Both the position numbers and the translations under genes were made by a program. A DNA stretch of 43,231 nt. Source: Salisapilia sapeloensis (Eukaryota > Oomycota > Peronosporomycetes > Peronosporales > Salisapiliaceae). Numbering within the stretch: position 1 is the stretch's first letter; each line of letters begins with the position of its first letter. This document shows positions 1 to 11,419 of this stretch, one piece after another. The stretch covers positions 1-43,231 of the forward strand of contig JAADVB010000164.1 in NCBI GenBank assembly GCA_023334545.1, in the 5' to 3' direction. The notes under the pieces are model-generated. The model had not been told where the DNA came from. It saw only the letters and a program-made list of their open reading frames with translations, and did no database searches.

Positions 1-1175
1 CGCTTGCTGCCCATGTCCCGAGGCACAGACTGATCGAACTTTTGATAATGTGTAAGCGCTTCGTGGACGAGTATCATTGCGATGCGCTTGCAATAAACCT
101 TCTTTTCTTCCGAGAGGTGAAAGTCTGCGTACGCGTCTGCTATCCACTGCGTTGTCATAAATTCGACTACAGTATCAGAGGGATGATTGAGAAATGGCAC
201 GAAGTTACATTGCGCTACACAGCTTATGCCCTCCAGTCCTCCAGTTGCATAGCCTTTGTGACCTCCGAGGGAATAGATTCTAGTCCTACTCTCCTAGAAC
301 TACTGGCAGTGTCACTCGCAGAATTAGCAAACTGCTTTGTCTGTTTCAACCAAATAACTTGCTTTTTGTATAGCGTAATCAGCAAAAATGGCGGGAAATC
401 GGAAAATATGAACATGGCTTCGTATTCATTGTCAGAGTTGCTTTGTGTCGCCCGTGCGGATGCTATCTCTTTTAAATACAAAATAGAGATGAACTAGTTT
501 GTGGTATCCTTTAGTACTTGGTCGCTGGTCCAGACGCAATCCTCATATCATTTTGGCGTAATGGTGTCTAGTTAAATGGAAGTTTGTTGTTTGTTCCGGA
601 AATGCGAATATCTAGTGATAACAAGAAATTATTTTTGATCCGTAAGCTAACTGGGTTTTCTGTCGTTGGCGCAGGCCTTCTTTCAGTGTGCTCTTGAAGT
701 ATCGAGCATCGCACAGTGTGAGTTGGTTGGATGTTGGTTTCATTGACGAGCGAGACCCTGCACTAGATAGATCCTCTTGAGATTAATATCAATGCTGTTG
801 TGATTACAATTGCAGTACACTTCAAGTTCAGCCCTTTAGGACCGCCCGAACCACTTGAAGCGAACTAACGTCTGGCTTTCTCCTGTCCCGAGAAGTTTCT
901 TTCTCCAGAAGCTCACTCTTCTGCTATTGACATCACATTCATCTAGACCTAGGTAATGATGCTATGAAGTAGACCACGCATATTACGCAAGAAATCACTT
1001 GTTTGCATGTCAAGGTAGTAGGTAAGGAGTGTTTGGCAACGCACTTGTACAAACAATTACAATCGCCTTTAAATTGCAATTTCAGGCTTTTATTGTGATT
1101 CCAGCGAGGATCCAAAGAAGTACTAAATGAAAACATAGCAAATTCTATGCAAATTTGCGTCGGAAATGATGTAGA
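1..1175. other. gene-poor AT-rich stretch, no recognised gene
   Basis: I find no gene that I can support here. The longest open frame (plus strand, 42-497, 151 codons) is cysteine-rich with no domain, signal peptide or relative I recognise, and an 85-codon frame opposes it, which suggests chance. A short minus-strand frame at 939-1136 is also unremarkable. The downstream neighbour on the minus strand ends at 1176. Confidence 0.5.
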
Positions 1176-3104
1176 TTATGGTGCATCTGCATTAGTACTG
1201 GCAAGTTGCTCAGCCCAATTAAATTTAAATGTAAAGTCGACGCCTATTCGAATGGATCAAGGAATAAGTAAACATAAGATCATTGGCAACTCGAAAATTG
1301 CGCAAGGAAATTAAAATCTAATTAGAAGTATACGTACCATAGTGCATCAGCGTATACCCGAGAACGTATGTCACAAACAGGATGATGCGACCTTGTATTT
1401 GAATGAACCCATCCTCCAGTACGTACGCCAGTTGATACACTGGTGAAATGCGAAAGCGATTTTTTAAAAGATGATGAAAGATGACAAGTGATAATAGCTC
1501 CAATGAGATGAGAACAGAGAGATTAACCACAGTCGAAATCAATCTCTCGTGTGTAAGATTACGAGAGTGTTCATAATAAATAGCATTCGGAAGCTGTTGG
1601 AGAACGACCACATATACAAGATATAGAACCGGAAGCACGACTTCGCAGTACTCCGACAGGAGACAGTATTCTATATGGAACAGAAGTTTCAGCGACTCGT
1701 TTACAACAGCTTCGTCTTCCCCAAGCTTCATGGCCGTTTTATTAATGTCTGAAACATACTCGTTTGCCAAGGTTCCTTTTCCACATATCTCCGTTCCGTT
1801 GTCTACTATCGATTCTTCTTCATAAGCGAAAACTTGATTAACTCTTATTTTACTCTTCTTTGCAGGTAAATTTATACGTGGTGGTCCAGTTTTAAAACTG
1901 CCAAGTAAAGTAGATCTTGCAGGTCGTATCACGGATTCCGACTCTGAGTCGTTCCAGCAGTGTGGCTTCGTAACTTCAGACTTCTTGCTTAGTTCTAGCA
2001 CAATCGCCAGCAAGTCGGCTTGCGATGAGCAGGTTGATTGGCACCTCTGAATTTCAGTAAGCAACGTTTTGCTATCATGCTGCATTTCCAGCAGAGAGAA
2101 TACCACCTGAAATAAATCGATCGCAATGATAACTATACTTGTTGCAATGCTTCCTGATGTCTGCATACAAAGGGAGACAAAGAGTGCATTAAAGACCTGT
2201 AGCATTGTAATTAGTTTACATGATCGCTCACCAATATACCTCAATCGAATTTATTTACCTCCACGCAAAAGATGGTAACTTCTGGGATGGCTTGGGGTTT
2301 ACTCGTAAGAGCCCAGGCATAAATATTCTTCATAAAAATCTTCAACACAGGCAAAAGGAGAACTGCAAAGGTTTGTTCTGAGGCTGTTAATAACTGGAAC
2401 ACGGCATTGAATCCAAAGTACATCATAACAATGCCTAAATGGGCTCCAAAGACGCCTGTTTCTCTGAGTAAACTCTTCCATTGTTCTGGAGAGTTTCGGA
2501 TACTTTTCCAATCAGAGAAAATCACTAAAAGCAGAATATAGGTAATTGTGAATGGAATTGTAGTCAGCACAATTCCAAATGGAGGTGGAGATGTCCAGAA
2601 AGCAGCGAGTAATACGTAGGATCCACTTGTAGCGGAGCTGGTTCCCAAAACTAGCACAATAACGTGCCAGCGAGTAATTTGTAAGGCTGAAAGCTGAGAT
2701 GCAATCTGGAGGGTAAACCCAATCGAAGAGGAGAACGAAAGGAGAAAAATACGAATCCATATTCCCATATTTTTCTCCCAAGCATCAAGTGGGGAACTTA
2801 AAGGGATCAAATCGAGCCCTATGGAATCGATCAAAGCCGGAATCGGGATCACAAGGCAAACGAAAAGGACACGAAGCAAAGAAGCAGTTTGACAATACTC
2901 CCTGAATGATTCCACCCTCTCAACTGTATATGCTCCTTTGTTGTAGATTTGGATCTTGAGATAAAAGTCCATCAACCGATTGACCTTGCAAAGAATCACT
3001 AAACGAGCACGTTCTATCTTTTGTTTAAAAGCCATAGCCATCGTTGACGGCGACGGCTCCGCCTGAATAGGTAAGAAGCGTTGTGATAATTTAGTGTGTT
3101 GCAT
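1176..3104 (-). CDS. multi-pass transmembrane protein, oomycete-specific family
   Basis: Three exons on the minus strand: 3104-2259, 2196-1338 and 1243-1176, with introns of 62 and 94 nt, all GT-AG. They join in frame to 590 aa. The N-terminal half has long hydrophobic segments (around LLRVLFVCLVIPIPALI and later stretches) typical of a multi-pass membrane protein. The short last exon supplies the ending HYGVDFTFKF, which matches the C-terminal signature I recall for a large paralogous membrane-protein family in Phytophthora. Without this exon the reading frame would run into intron sequence and stop at 1318. An alternative start is the downstream ATG about 20 codons in. Function is unknown and I assign none. 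The gene stands alone in an AT-rich region. Confidence 0.8.
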
Positions 3105-3300
3105 TTGCTCATGTTGAAACGGCTACTAACAGATCCAATACATAGTGGTTGTTGAGTTCTGCATTTAGTATCTCCAGAATTAATTGAAAAAGAGAACCGT
3201 GTGTGGTCACTAAATTCTAGTACCCGTTTGAGTTGATGCTAATTGTTTTAGGGCCTGCCTAGATCGCCACAATATTGAATTGTAATGTCAAAATCACCAG

Positions 3301-3570
3301 GTCAAACAGCTTAATCGAAAATCCGTCCTGTCGATTTTCCCGAGTGATTCCAACACAGGTAAATGACCATTCATTGCTGCCCCATTCATAGCAGACGTGG
3401 TGCGTCCTTCTTCCCGATGATAGCGAAGCCATTGAGAGAGTTCGAGATGACCTTGATCACATGCATTGTCTAGTGTCTAGTATGTGGCGCCTCCGCCGAC
3501 TTCATTTCCAAGTGAATGTAGCCATTAAATTGTAGACTATGCATTTTTCTTCGCAGCATTGCCCATGCAT
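3301..3570 (-). pseudogene. decayed ankyrin-repeat fragment
   Basis: On the minus strand, frame pieces between about 3480 and 3301 read as Phytophthora-type ankyrin repeats: DNACDQGHLELSQWL, then NGAAMNGHLPVLESL. A further piece (NGYIHLEM) lies upstream in another frame near 3530, so there is at least one frameshift plus in-frame stops on both sides. No initiation codon or complete repeat array remains. This is best read as the remnant of a multi-repeat ankyrin gene of the kind abundant in oomycete genomes. The repeat match is clear; its origin from a once-functional local gene is inference. Confidence 0.65.
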
Positions 3571-5341
3571 CGATGCGTATATGATGTAAACAGTCAATTG
3601 GCATACATCCATTTGACTAGTGCCAAATGTACATACATAGCAGTGACGTCCAGTGCTTCGAGGGGCAGGTGCCATTGTGGTCGGAACGAATTAAGAGTAG
3701 CAATGGCCTCCGTGCGGCCGTCTTTATTAACATTGACGACCATGTTTTCCCTCTCGCTACGAGGGACAGAGTGCTCGACAAGGGTGCGTCATCGTTTGAA
3801 GATGGGGATGGGGATGGAGTTAAGCGCACTTGCTCTCAAGATTCATTTGCTTGACGACGGGTAAAGAGCAGCAATAATGAATTCAGATATGCCGTCTTGA
3901 TAAGCTGAAAACTGGGGCTGTTTGCTCCAAGCTATCACGATCACGCAGGTGAAAGGACGTGACATAATGGAATTTTGAACTGCTGCTTCCACGCTGGTAG
4001 AAGTCGACTCTAGTAGGAGAGACAGAGTTTCAAAATGACTTATTGGTCTTGCTTGCAAATTTGTAGAACATGTAGCTGGTCCAGGATGACGTCTTTTCAA
4101 CTAGCGGAAGTAGAAACTTAGACTTTCGTCAGCTTCCATCTTCTTGAGGCCACGTCTCGTAAGTTGTATCCGTATGAGAGCTCTAAGGACACATAGGGAA
4201 TCATTCTGCCATAGAACGCGAGCTGTAGTGACGCGTGATGCCCCAGATATCCCAAGTTTCCATGTAGTACTCGGCATGCATGGTGTAGGATAGAACGAAT
4301 GCTCTAGCAGTTGCAATCCCGCCCAGACTTTGAATTGTGAAAGTGTTCTGTACATGAGTACTATGCTTATCCTAAATATAGTACGTCACTACGAGTACAA
4401 GGCGATGTTATCCATTCTCAAGATTTGAGAAATATCTCTATGTCGGATGAAGCTGGTGCGCAAAATATAAAGACCCAGATACGACTGTTGCCGTATCATA
4501 GATCCCATTGCTTTTCGTCTAGCCGATCGTGTCAGATAACATACGCTTGCCTTCTTGTATTTTAATTCTTCGCTATTTCGGAGGCGTTTAAAAAGACGAA
4601 AAGCTTTACTAGCAATGACACTTGTCATCTTCTTGAAGACTGCGCCAAGCGTATATCATTGAATTTGTTGTTGCGTTCTCGGCAGCACCGGTACACCACA
4701 CTCTTTCAAACATAAACAAAGTCGTAGGATACAAGGTCTGTACAAATAATGCTTGCACTTATGATATCTATGAAGAGTTGTCTAGGCTCCGAGTAGCTTT
4801 AGATTTGCAGCAGTAACAATAAAGATTTCGGTTCTCAACATCAAAAGCGATAATACCCATCGAAGTGAAGCATTGCGCAGTCAGCACTTACTAGTCAGTA
4901 TTACACCCATCTTTAAAGAATTTCCTTAGCTTTTTACACGAACCCGCCTGTACTCTTCACTAAAAGACCATTTCGCGGGTTTCAAGAGCAAGTACACTAG
5001 CTATATCCACTACGAATCTCATTGCCAATATCATATAGGGAAATAATTACCAATAAACTCCTCTCAATAAACACTGTACTAGCACATGGCCCCACTGAGC
5101 ATGTCATTGCCCTCCCATCGCCTCGCATTGGCAACCTAGGGACAATCCCAAGAGATACCAAAATCCCTTCAAGATCTCTGATCTGATTCACATAAATACC
5201 ATCATTCGTGACACTGGTTTAGTATGAAGCAGTCATCTCATCATAGTCAACTCCAGTGCTTGTCCCTGCAACTGCCCCACGCCGTTCAACCTCCATAAAC
5301 GGATTTGCAACTAGGCGCCAAGTGTTGCCGTACCTCTTGTC
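3571..5341. other. intergenic, no recognised gene
   Basis: I recognise no gene in this stretch. Two minus-strand frames (4355-4101 and 4100-3843) are in the same phase and separated by a single TAG, so together they form about 170 codons broken once. I see no domain in them and cannot say whether this is a relic or chance. The final few hundred bases must hold the promoter and leader of the downstream glycine dehydrogenase gene. Confidence 0.4.
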
Positions 5342-8300
5342 ATGTTGCGCCGTTCCTTCTCTCGCAGTGTCCAGTCGTACCGGTCAGTCCAGACGCGACT
5401 CGCGCGCCCGAATGCAGCCTTGTTGCACTCGCGCGTGCTCTCGTCCGACGCCAAGTTCCAGCGAGCGGACGTCTTCCTGCAACGTCATATTGGCGCCAAT
5501 GCCAGCGATCAGCAGCAAATGCTCGACAAGCTCGGCTTCTCCAGCATCGACGACCTCTTGGACGTCACTGTCCCGTCTGAAATTCGCCTCAAACAACCGC
5601 TTGACCTGCCGAAAGGACTCTCGGAGAGCGAAGCGACCGAGCAACTCAAGGCAATCGCGTCCAAGAACGCCAAGACCAAGAGCTTTATCGGTATGGGGTA
5701 CTACGACAGTCTCACCCCCGCGCCCATCCAGCGATTGATCCTCGAGAGCCCTGGATGGTACACTTCGTACACGCCGTACCAGCCTGAAGTCGCGCAAGGC
5801 CGCCTAGAAATGCTCTTGAACTTCCAGACGATGGTCATGGAGCTTACAGGTATGGCTGTTGCCAACGCATCGTTGCTTGACGAAGCCTCTGCTGCCGCTG
5901 AGGCCATCACGCTGTCACACAACAACTCGAACGGCAAGCGTCCTCGCTTCTTCGTAGCAAATGACGTCCACCCACAGACGCTGGGTGTCATGCAGACTCG
6001 TGCCGAGTTTCTAAACGTGGAACTGGTTGTTGGAGATCCGCTAAACGATCTTCCTCTTGGTTCTGATGACGCCAGATCCTTCAGCGGAGTCATGCTGCAA
6101 TACCCGAACACGTTCGGAGAGATTAAAGACTACCGTGACTTTGTTGACAACGCGCACAAGGATGGTCTCATGGTTGGTGTCGCTGCTGATTTGATGAGTT
6201 TGACCCAACTCGTACCACCGGGAGAGCTAGGCGCAGACTTTACAGTCGGATCGGCCCAGCGCTTTGGTGTTCCAATGATGTTCGGCGGTCCCCACGCCGC
6301 GTACATGGCGACAACGCAAAAGCACCACAGGAAGCTCCCTGGTCGTATAATCGGCGTGTCGAGGGATGCGCGAGGCGAGCCTGCGTTGCGAATGGCGATG
6401 CAAACTCGTGAACAGCACATTCGTCGTGATAAGGCTACCAGTAACATTTGCACGGCGCAAGCTTTGCTTGCGAACATGGCTGCTGCCTACGCCATTTACC
6501 ACGGCCCGGAAGGTATCTCTCGCATCGCCAACCGTATTCATTTCTTCACGTCGTTGCTTGCCGTTGGTATTGAAAAGGAGACCAAGTGTCAACTGCGCAA
6601 CTCGTTCTTCTACGATACGCTCGATGTGGACGTTTCTGGTGCTGGTGTCTCGAGCGACGAAGTGTTGAAACGCGGTGGTGATCTTGGCGTCAACCTCCGT
6701 CGTATCGACGACCAGAGAGTCGGCATTTCCATGGGCGAAAGCGCAGATGTCGAGGATCTCGTCAACATCCTCAAGTCTCTTGGAGCTGATGTTTCTGCCG
6801 ACACTGTCAAATCCTGGGATGCTGAAGCGGAGAAGCAGCAGCATGAGGCGATTCCGGACGCTCTGCGCCGTCACTCGCAGTACCTCACGCATGGTATCTT
6901 CAACAAGTACCATTCGGAGACGGAGCTCATGCGATACTTGAAGCACTTGGAAGACAAGGATCTCGGACTAAACCGATCGATGATCTCGCTCGGTTCGTGC
7001 ACAATGAAGCTGAACGCCGTGTCGGAGTTGCAACCGATCTCGTGGCCGGAATTCACCAATGTCCACCCGTTTGCACCGGAAGAACAGACGGAAGGGTACC
7101 GTGAAATGATCGAGTCGCTTAACAAAACCCTCGCGGAGATCACAGGCTTCTCCGCAGTCTCGACGCAACCAAACTCGGGTGCACAGGGAGAGTACAGCGG
7201 ACTCCTTGCAATTCGAAACTACCAGAAGGCGCAAGGTCAAGGTCATCGTAACGTCTGCCTCATTCCCATCTCGGCCCACGGGACGAACCCAGCGAGTGCT
7301 GTCATGGCTGGAATGAAGGTTGTGGTGGTCAAGTCGGACGAGAACGGCCACGTTGACCGAGATGATTTAAAAGAAAAGGTTGAAAAGTACGCCGACGACC
7401 TCAGTGCGTTCATGATCACGTACCCGTCCACGTACGGTGTGTTCGAAGAAGGCATCACGGAAATGTGTGAGCTCATCCACTCCCACGGAGGACAGGTCTA
7501 CATGGATGGGGCCAACATGAACGCCCAAGTCGGTCTGACGAACCCTGGCAACATCGGCGCAGACGTCTGCCACTTAAACCTCCACAAGACGTTTTGCATT
7601 CCGCATGGCGGAGGAGGCCCAGGTGTCGGCTCTATCGGTGTCGCGTCCCATTTAGCTCCCCACCTCCCCGGCCATGTCGTCGCTCCGTGTGGAGGCGAAG
7701 GCGAGAACACAGTCGCCAAGTCCGAATACGCTGTGAGTGCTGCACCTTTCGGCAGTGCTGGCATCCTCCCTATCTCGTGGATGTACATCCACATGCTAGG
7801 CGAGCAAGGTCTGAAGCTTGCTTCTTCCAACGCTATCTTAAACGCTAACTACATGGCCAAGCGATTGGAGTCGAGCTACGAGATCTTGTACCGAGGCCGA
7901 GGCGGCACGTGCGGTCATGAGTTCATCATCAACGTGAAACCGTTCAAGGATGTGGACATCTCGGAGGAAGACATTGCCAAGCGTCTGCAGGACTTTGGTT
8001 TCCACAGTCCGACTATGTCGTTCCCCAAGAGCGGCACGTTAATGGTGGAGCCGACGGAGAGCGAGAGCAAGGCCGAGATGGATCGTCTATGTGAAGCGCT
8101 CGAGGTCATTCGAGAGGAAATTGAGGACATTCGAAGCGGCAAGGTCCCTGCGGCAGACTCGCCGCTGAAGCATGCGCCGCACACGGCGGACATGGTCACG
8201 GCGGAGCACTGGGACAGACCGTACTCTCGTCAACAAGCTGCGTTCCCAGCATCGTGGCAGAAGGGAGGTGTCAACAAGGGGTACTGGCCGAGCGTCGCAC

Positions 8301-8368
8301 GAGTCGACAACGTGTACGGCGATCGCAATTTGATCTGCAGCTGTCCTCCTTTGGAAGCGTATGAATAA
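5342..8368 (+). CDS. GLDC: glycine dehydrogenase (decarboxylating), P-protein, mitochondrial
   Basis: A single uninterrupted frame of 1008 aa, close to the usual eukaryotic length of about 1000. The first about 45 residues (MLRRSFSRSVQSYRSVQTR and onward) are rich in Arg and Ser with no acidic residues until later, as in a mitochondrial targeting peptide; the mature domain starts near FLQRHIGAN. The protein is the PLP-dependent decarboxylase of the glycine cleavage system, passing the aminomethyl group to lipoyl H-protein in the matrix. The PLP lysine lies in LNLHKTFCIPHGGGGPG (Lys749). The glycine-rich loop and the RSMISLGSCTMKLNA segment of the second half are intact. Codon use is GC-rich compared with the flanks and there are no introns. 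The other glycine-cleavage subunits are not in the window. Confidence 0.97.
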   Translation: MLRRSFSRSVQSYRSVQTRLARPNAALLHSRVLSSDAKFQRADVFLQRHIGANASDQQQMLDKLGFSSIDDLLDVTVPSEIRLKQPLDLPKGLSESEATEQLKAIASKNAKTKSFIGMGYYDSLTPAPIQRLILESPGWYTSYTPYQPEVAQGRLEMLLNFQTMVMELTGMAVANASLLDEASAAAEAITLSHNNSNGKRPRFFVANDVHPQTLGVMQTRAEFLNVELVVGDPLNDLPLGSDDARSFSGVMLQYPNTFGEIKDYRDFVDNAHKDGLMVGVAADLMSLTQLVPPGELGADFTVGSAQRFGVPMMFGGPHAAYMATTQKHHRKLPGRIIGVSRDARGEPALRMAMQTREQHIRRDKATSNICTAQALLANMAAAYAIYHGPEGISRIANRIHFFTSLLAVGIEKETKCQLRNSFFYDTLDVDVSGAGVSSDEVLKRGGDLGVNLRRIDDQRVGISMGESADVEDLVNILKSLGADVSADTVKSWDAEAEKQQHEAIPDALRRHSQYLTHGIFNKYHSETELMRYLKHLEDKDLGLNRSMISLGSCTMKLNAVSELQPISWPEFTNVHPFAPEEQTEGYREMIESLNKTLAEITGFSAVSTQPNSGAQGEYSGLLAIRNYQKAQGQGHRNVCLIPISAHGTNPASAVMAGMKVVVVKSDENGHVDRDDLKEKVEKYADDLSAFMITYPSTYGVFEEGITEMCELIHSHGGQVYMDGANMNAQVGLTNPGNIGADVCHLNLHKTFCIPHGGGGPGVGSIGVASHLAPHLPGHVVAPCGGEGENTVAKSEYAVSAAPFGSAGILPISWMYIHMLGEQGLKLASSNAILNANYMAKRLESSYEILYRGRGGTCGHEFIINVKPFKDVDISEEDIAKRLQDFGFHSPTMSFPKSGTLMVEPTESESKAEMDRLCEALEVIREEIEDIRSGKVPAADSPLKHAPHTADMVTAEHWDRPYSRQQAAFPASWQKGGVNKGYWPSVARVDNVYGDRNLICSCPPLEAYE

Positions 8369-8558
8369 GTTGGCGTATCGGCACGGTTTCTCCTGCACTC
8401 ATGTAGTGTGGATGGGTCCACTCGACTGTTATTGTTGATTGCACCTGGATCGAATGCAAACCCTGCCATTAGACCTCGTACATTGTTCATGGAGAAAGTC
8501 AATACACAAGCTGCTTTCTGTTCTGGTAGATGATATAGACAGTTGTTATATTTATTTG

Positions 8559-9964
8559 CTACAGGTTCTTGGGAAAGAGGAGCATCGGGTTGGATTGATG
8601 CAAGAGCTCTTGTACTGCAGTGTACTCGAAGCTCTGGGACTCGAGATTCGTCACGACGCGTATGACACTCGATGTGAACTTTGGTTTCTTATTCATGTCT
8701 TTCTTTCTTCCGTCGCTGCGTACTCGACCTTCCCACCCGTTCATACCAGCTAGAGTCAGCCATGCGGATGGTTTGAGAATTAGAGGCTGGTAAGATGCTC
8801 CTGTGGACGGATCCACGATCGTCTGGATAAAAGATGAAAGCTTCTCATAGCTCTTATCTGGCTTTAGACATGCATTAAACGCTTGATACTCTAGATAGAG
8901 GCGTCGTGGAAACTTACACGAAACCAAAAGACCAATCCATCTTCTTCCTTCATACTGAGCATTTGAAGGAATGCCTCGTCAAAGTTCATATATTTGGCAT
9001 CAAAGCGCCGTTTTTGTAGCTCTGTTTGCTTTTCAAACACCCTACAGCACATGCAAGCTCTGGGTGTCAGTAGCATCAATACCTGGAAGATAGTTAATTA
9101 CCACTCTCGATCGACGTCGAAGATGCATATCGCTGGATCTAAAATATCCCTCGGTACCCTCTCATAGACTCTTTCTAGAGCCGAAATGGATAGAAACACA
9201 GTCCTTGATTTAGACGGTGCGGTTGGCCATGGCAAAGACTTTGGTCGAACATCACTTCTTGCTCTTGGTATGACGCTTTTCGGAGCAATCTTCTTTCTTT
9301 CCTCATCAGCTATTTGAATAACATTTCCATGCTCCAGTCGAATTGTAGCCTTCTGTAACCGCTGCAGTCTGGACTCTTGCCTCCATACTTCTTTCACTGA
9401 CAATATCTGCAAGCAAGTCATGAGCACAAAGATCAGCACGATTTAAAATAAACGCACAAGCTGTTCCGGCGACAAGTTTGGTTCGTACACCCGTCGAGAC
9501 TGAAGTTCCGCCCGGAGTTCTGTCCAAGACATGCCAGATGCATCGCATACCTTACCGAGTGATGAGAAACGAATGTACACGGTGTCGTTTGGTTCAAGAT
9601 CTATTCACCAAAATGAAGTATGAGGCTTACTAGTCGTTGGACTTTATCTCGACTGAGTCTACGTACAGTAGTTGCATATTGGAGTGCCGTGCTTTAAAAC
9701 TCTTGCTTGATAGACAAAGAACTGCTGATCCAGTGGAAGCTTACAAAATGGATTGTTGTCGTCTTCCCATGCTTTCATGAGTAAACCTTGAATGTCAGCA
9801 ATTGTCATGCCCATATTAACTTGCAGAGTTGCGCTCGTCGGTTCAAATGGTACCAGAGAAGCAGCGGATCGACTGGTGGGATCAGTCACGTCAATAGCTT
9901 GACAAGTTAGAAAGTGGAGAGGAACTAGAATCTCCTGGTTTTCACCATCATAGTTGGGTAGCAT
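8559..9964 (-). CDS. ubiquitin-like domain protein of unknown function
   Basis: Five exons on the minus strand: 9964-9667, 9600-9458, 9406-9102, 9041-8918 and 8861-8559, with introns of 66, 51, 60 and 56 nt, all GT-AG and phase-consistent, giving 390 aa. Residues about 50-115 look like a ubiquitin fold: the run LDQQFFVYQARVLKHGTPI and the following NYYLEPNDTVYIRFSSLG line up by eye with ubiquitin from its PDQQ turn to the C-terminal strand. The middle is basic and probably disordered (about 165-215). The C-terminal 150 residues (YMNFDEAFLQML, then SYQPLILKPSAWLTLAG) form a conserved-looking region I do not recognise. It probably acts as a fused ubiquitin-like adaptor; there is no C-terminal Gly-Gly for conjugation. 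Convergent with GLDC, 190 bp between the stops. Confidence 0.8.
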
Positions 9965-9981
9965 GACCGATAGCTTTCCTA

Positions 9982-10620
9982 ATGGTTACTGAAGCTACCA
10001 TGGGTCCAAATATAGATAAAAGGAAGGAAATAATGGCATCGCAGCTTCTTTCGGAAGGTGGGATATATTCACGGATATACGTGTACTTTGCGACGCCAGC
10101 AGAGAATATAGACTGCCTTGGATTTTACAGACCGAACAACCTACCATTGAAGTGTTTCAAATGCCGAGTGTAACCTGGCGTTGCGTGAAAAGATGATCAC
10201 ATAAATACTTCTACCGCGATGTTCGCAGGATCAAGTGGTAACTATGATACCAGCCGATCATTTAAAGTCTCTATCTGGACGCACTCGAGTGGTACACGTC
10301 ACCTTCTGGACTTGCAAGACGCACAACACCGTTCGCAGTGCAAGAAATGTTGGTATCAAATTTCTTTTTGTACGAGGACAAGTCAAAGTTTTACAAAGCG
10401 CTGCATAGACGGTGGATTCGCGTATGCTGCGCTTTGCCCACTCGTTCTGCTCACACGAAAATGCAACCGAGCCAAGTCTAGAGATTGCTTCAACTATTTT
10501 GATGGATATGTACTACTGTTGGAGCTGTAGAACTCTTCAACTATACTACATGAAAATTAAGAGGGAAGTGTTGAGTAAGCTCGTCTGTAGCTACGATATT
10601 TCCGGTGATTGAGGAGCGAT
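9982..10620 (+). other. possible coding relic, unassigned
   Basis: Several overlapping plus-strand frames occur here but none makes a convincing gene. The most protein-like piece is a frame from about 10271 to 10470 (LYLDALEWYTSPSGLARR, then MLVSNFFLYEDKSKFYKAL), preceded by a plausible acceptor TTTAAAG and ended by TAG. A frame at 10412-10612 competes with it. I recognise no family. It could be a decayed gene, or an intron-bearing gene whose splice sites I could not resolve. Confidence 0.25.
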
Positions 10621-11053
10621 CTTGCTCGTGTTTAACTTCCTACCTCCTCAAGATCTCAGGTTACTTTACCTTTTAGTCTTCCTGGTTGATGATCAAGCAT
10701 GTGAATTCGATCGATTATTTCTAGTGTCAGTGCTCTTTGCTGCAAATCGGTACCTCCTACCTATACGAAGTCATAATAATCGGACCTCGTGCTAGTTGCT
10801 GACATGCAGTTGCTGCAGTACTACGCATTATAACAGCATGACGTGCGCGGCAAGTTCAATGATGGTAGATATGTGCGAGCCTACCCGGACAACGTGGATA
10901 GTATTTCCGTGTACACAAACACCGAATGCGGAAGGTACAAGGAAAGCTGCTTTACGTGGATTAGAGTACTAGATACAGTGTGACATTGCTTCGATCCATG
11001 CAGTCAGTACATTATCGATTTGAGACTCTCAGGAACAAGCCAGCTACTTCACT

Positions 11054-11419
11054 ATGGTACTCCTATTGTTCATGTTGGCCGCCTTGGGAACTACGGCCTT
11101 GCCCATTCAGACAAGTCCACCCGAGCTTCCGTATAAGACTACATTGAGCTAGGGCCACGCTTATGATGATGACAACCCAGAGCGATACATGATCCAGCGC
11201 TTACTCTACATGAACGAGCCTAACATCACTGCTTGCCTCAAAAATCTCAACATATCATCCGCTAACTTTAACGACTTCATCAGGGATCGTACGGATGACC
11301 TCTGCAAAAAAGACAGTTGCATGAAGATGCTGCATCGGCCACTTCATACGTGGGACGTCATGAAATCCTACAAAACAAGACCGCTGAGTTTCAGATATCT
11401 CCTTGAGCACTGCGAGTAA
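11054..11419 (+). pseudogene. signal-peptide protein interrupted by an in-frame TAG
   Basis: An ATG at 11054 opens with a good secretion signal (MVLLLFMLAALGTTALP) and runs 32 codons to a TAG at 11150-11152. The same frame then continues open for a further 88 codons to TAA at 11417-11419. That continuation contains four cysteines, among them LCKKDSC, whose C-x4-C spacing and context resemble the middle of elicitin-type secreted proteins. I read this as a small secreted cysteine-containing protein disabled by one nonsense change. The elicitin comparison is weak (four rather than six cysteines). A short intron removing the stop is possible, but I see no good GT-AG pair for one. Confidence 0.4.

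Noticed and set aside
390-398. Second E2F-like 9-mer (TTTCCCGCC on the minus strand)
   Set aside because: No gene with a nearby start; a 9-mer on both strands of 43 kb is expected by chance about once in three windows.
3795-3817. Short GATGGG tandem repeat
   Set aside because: Only about three units; ordinary low-complexity sequence.
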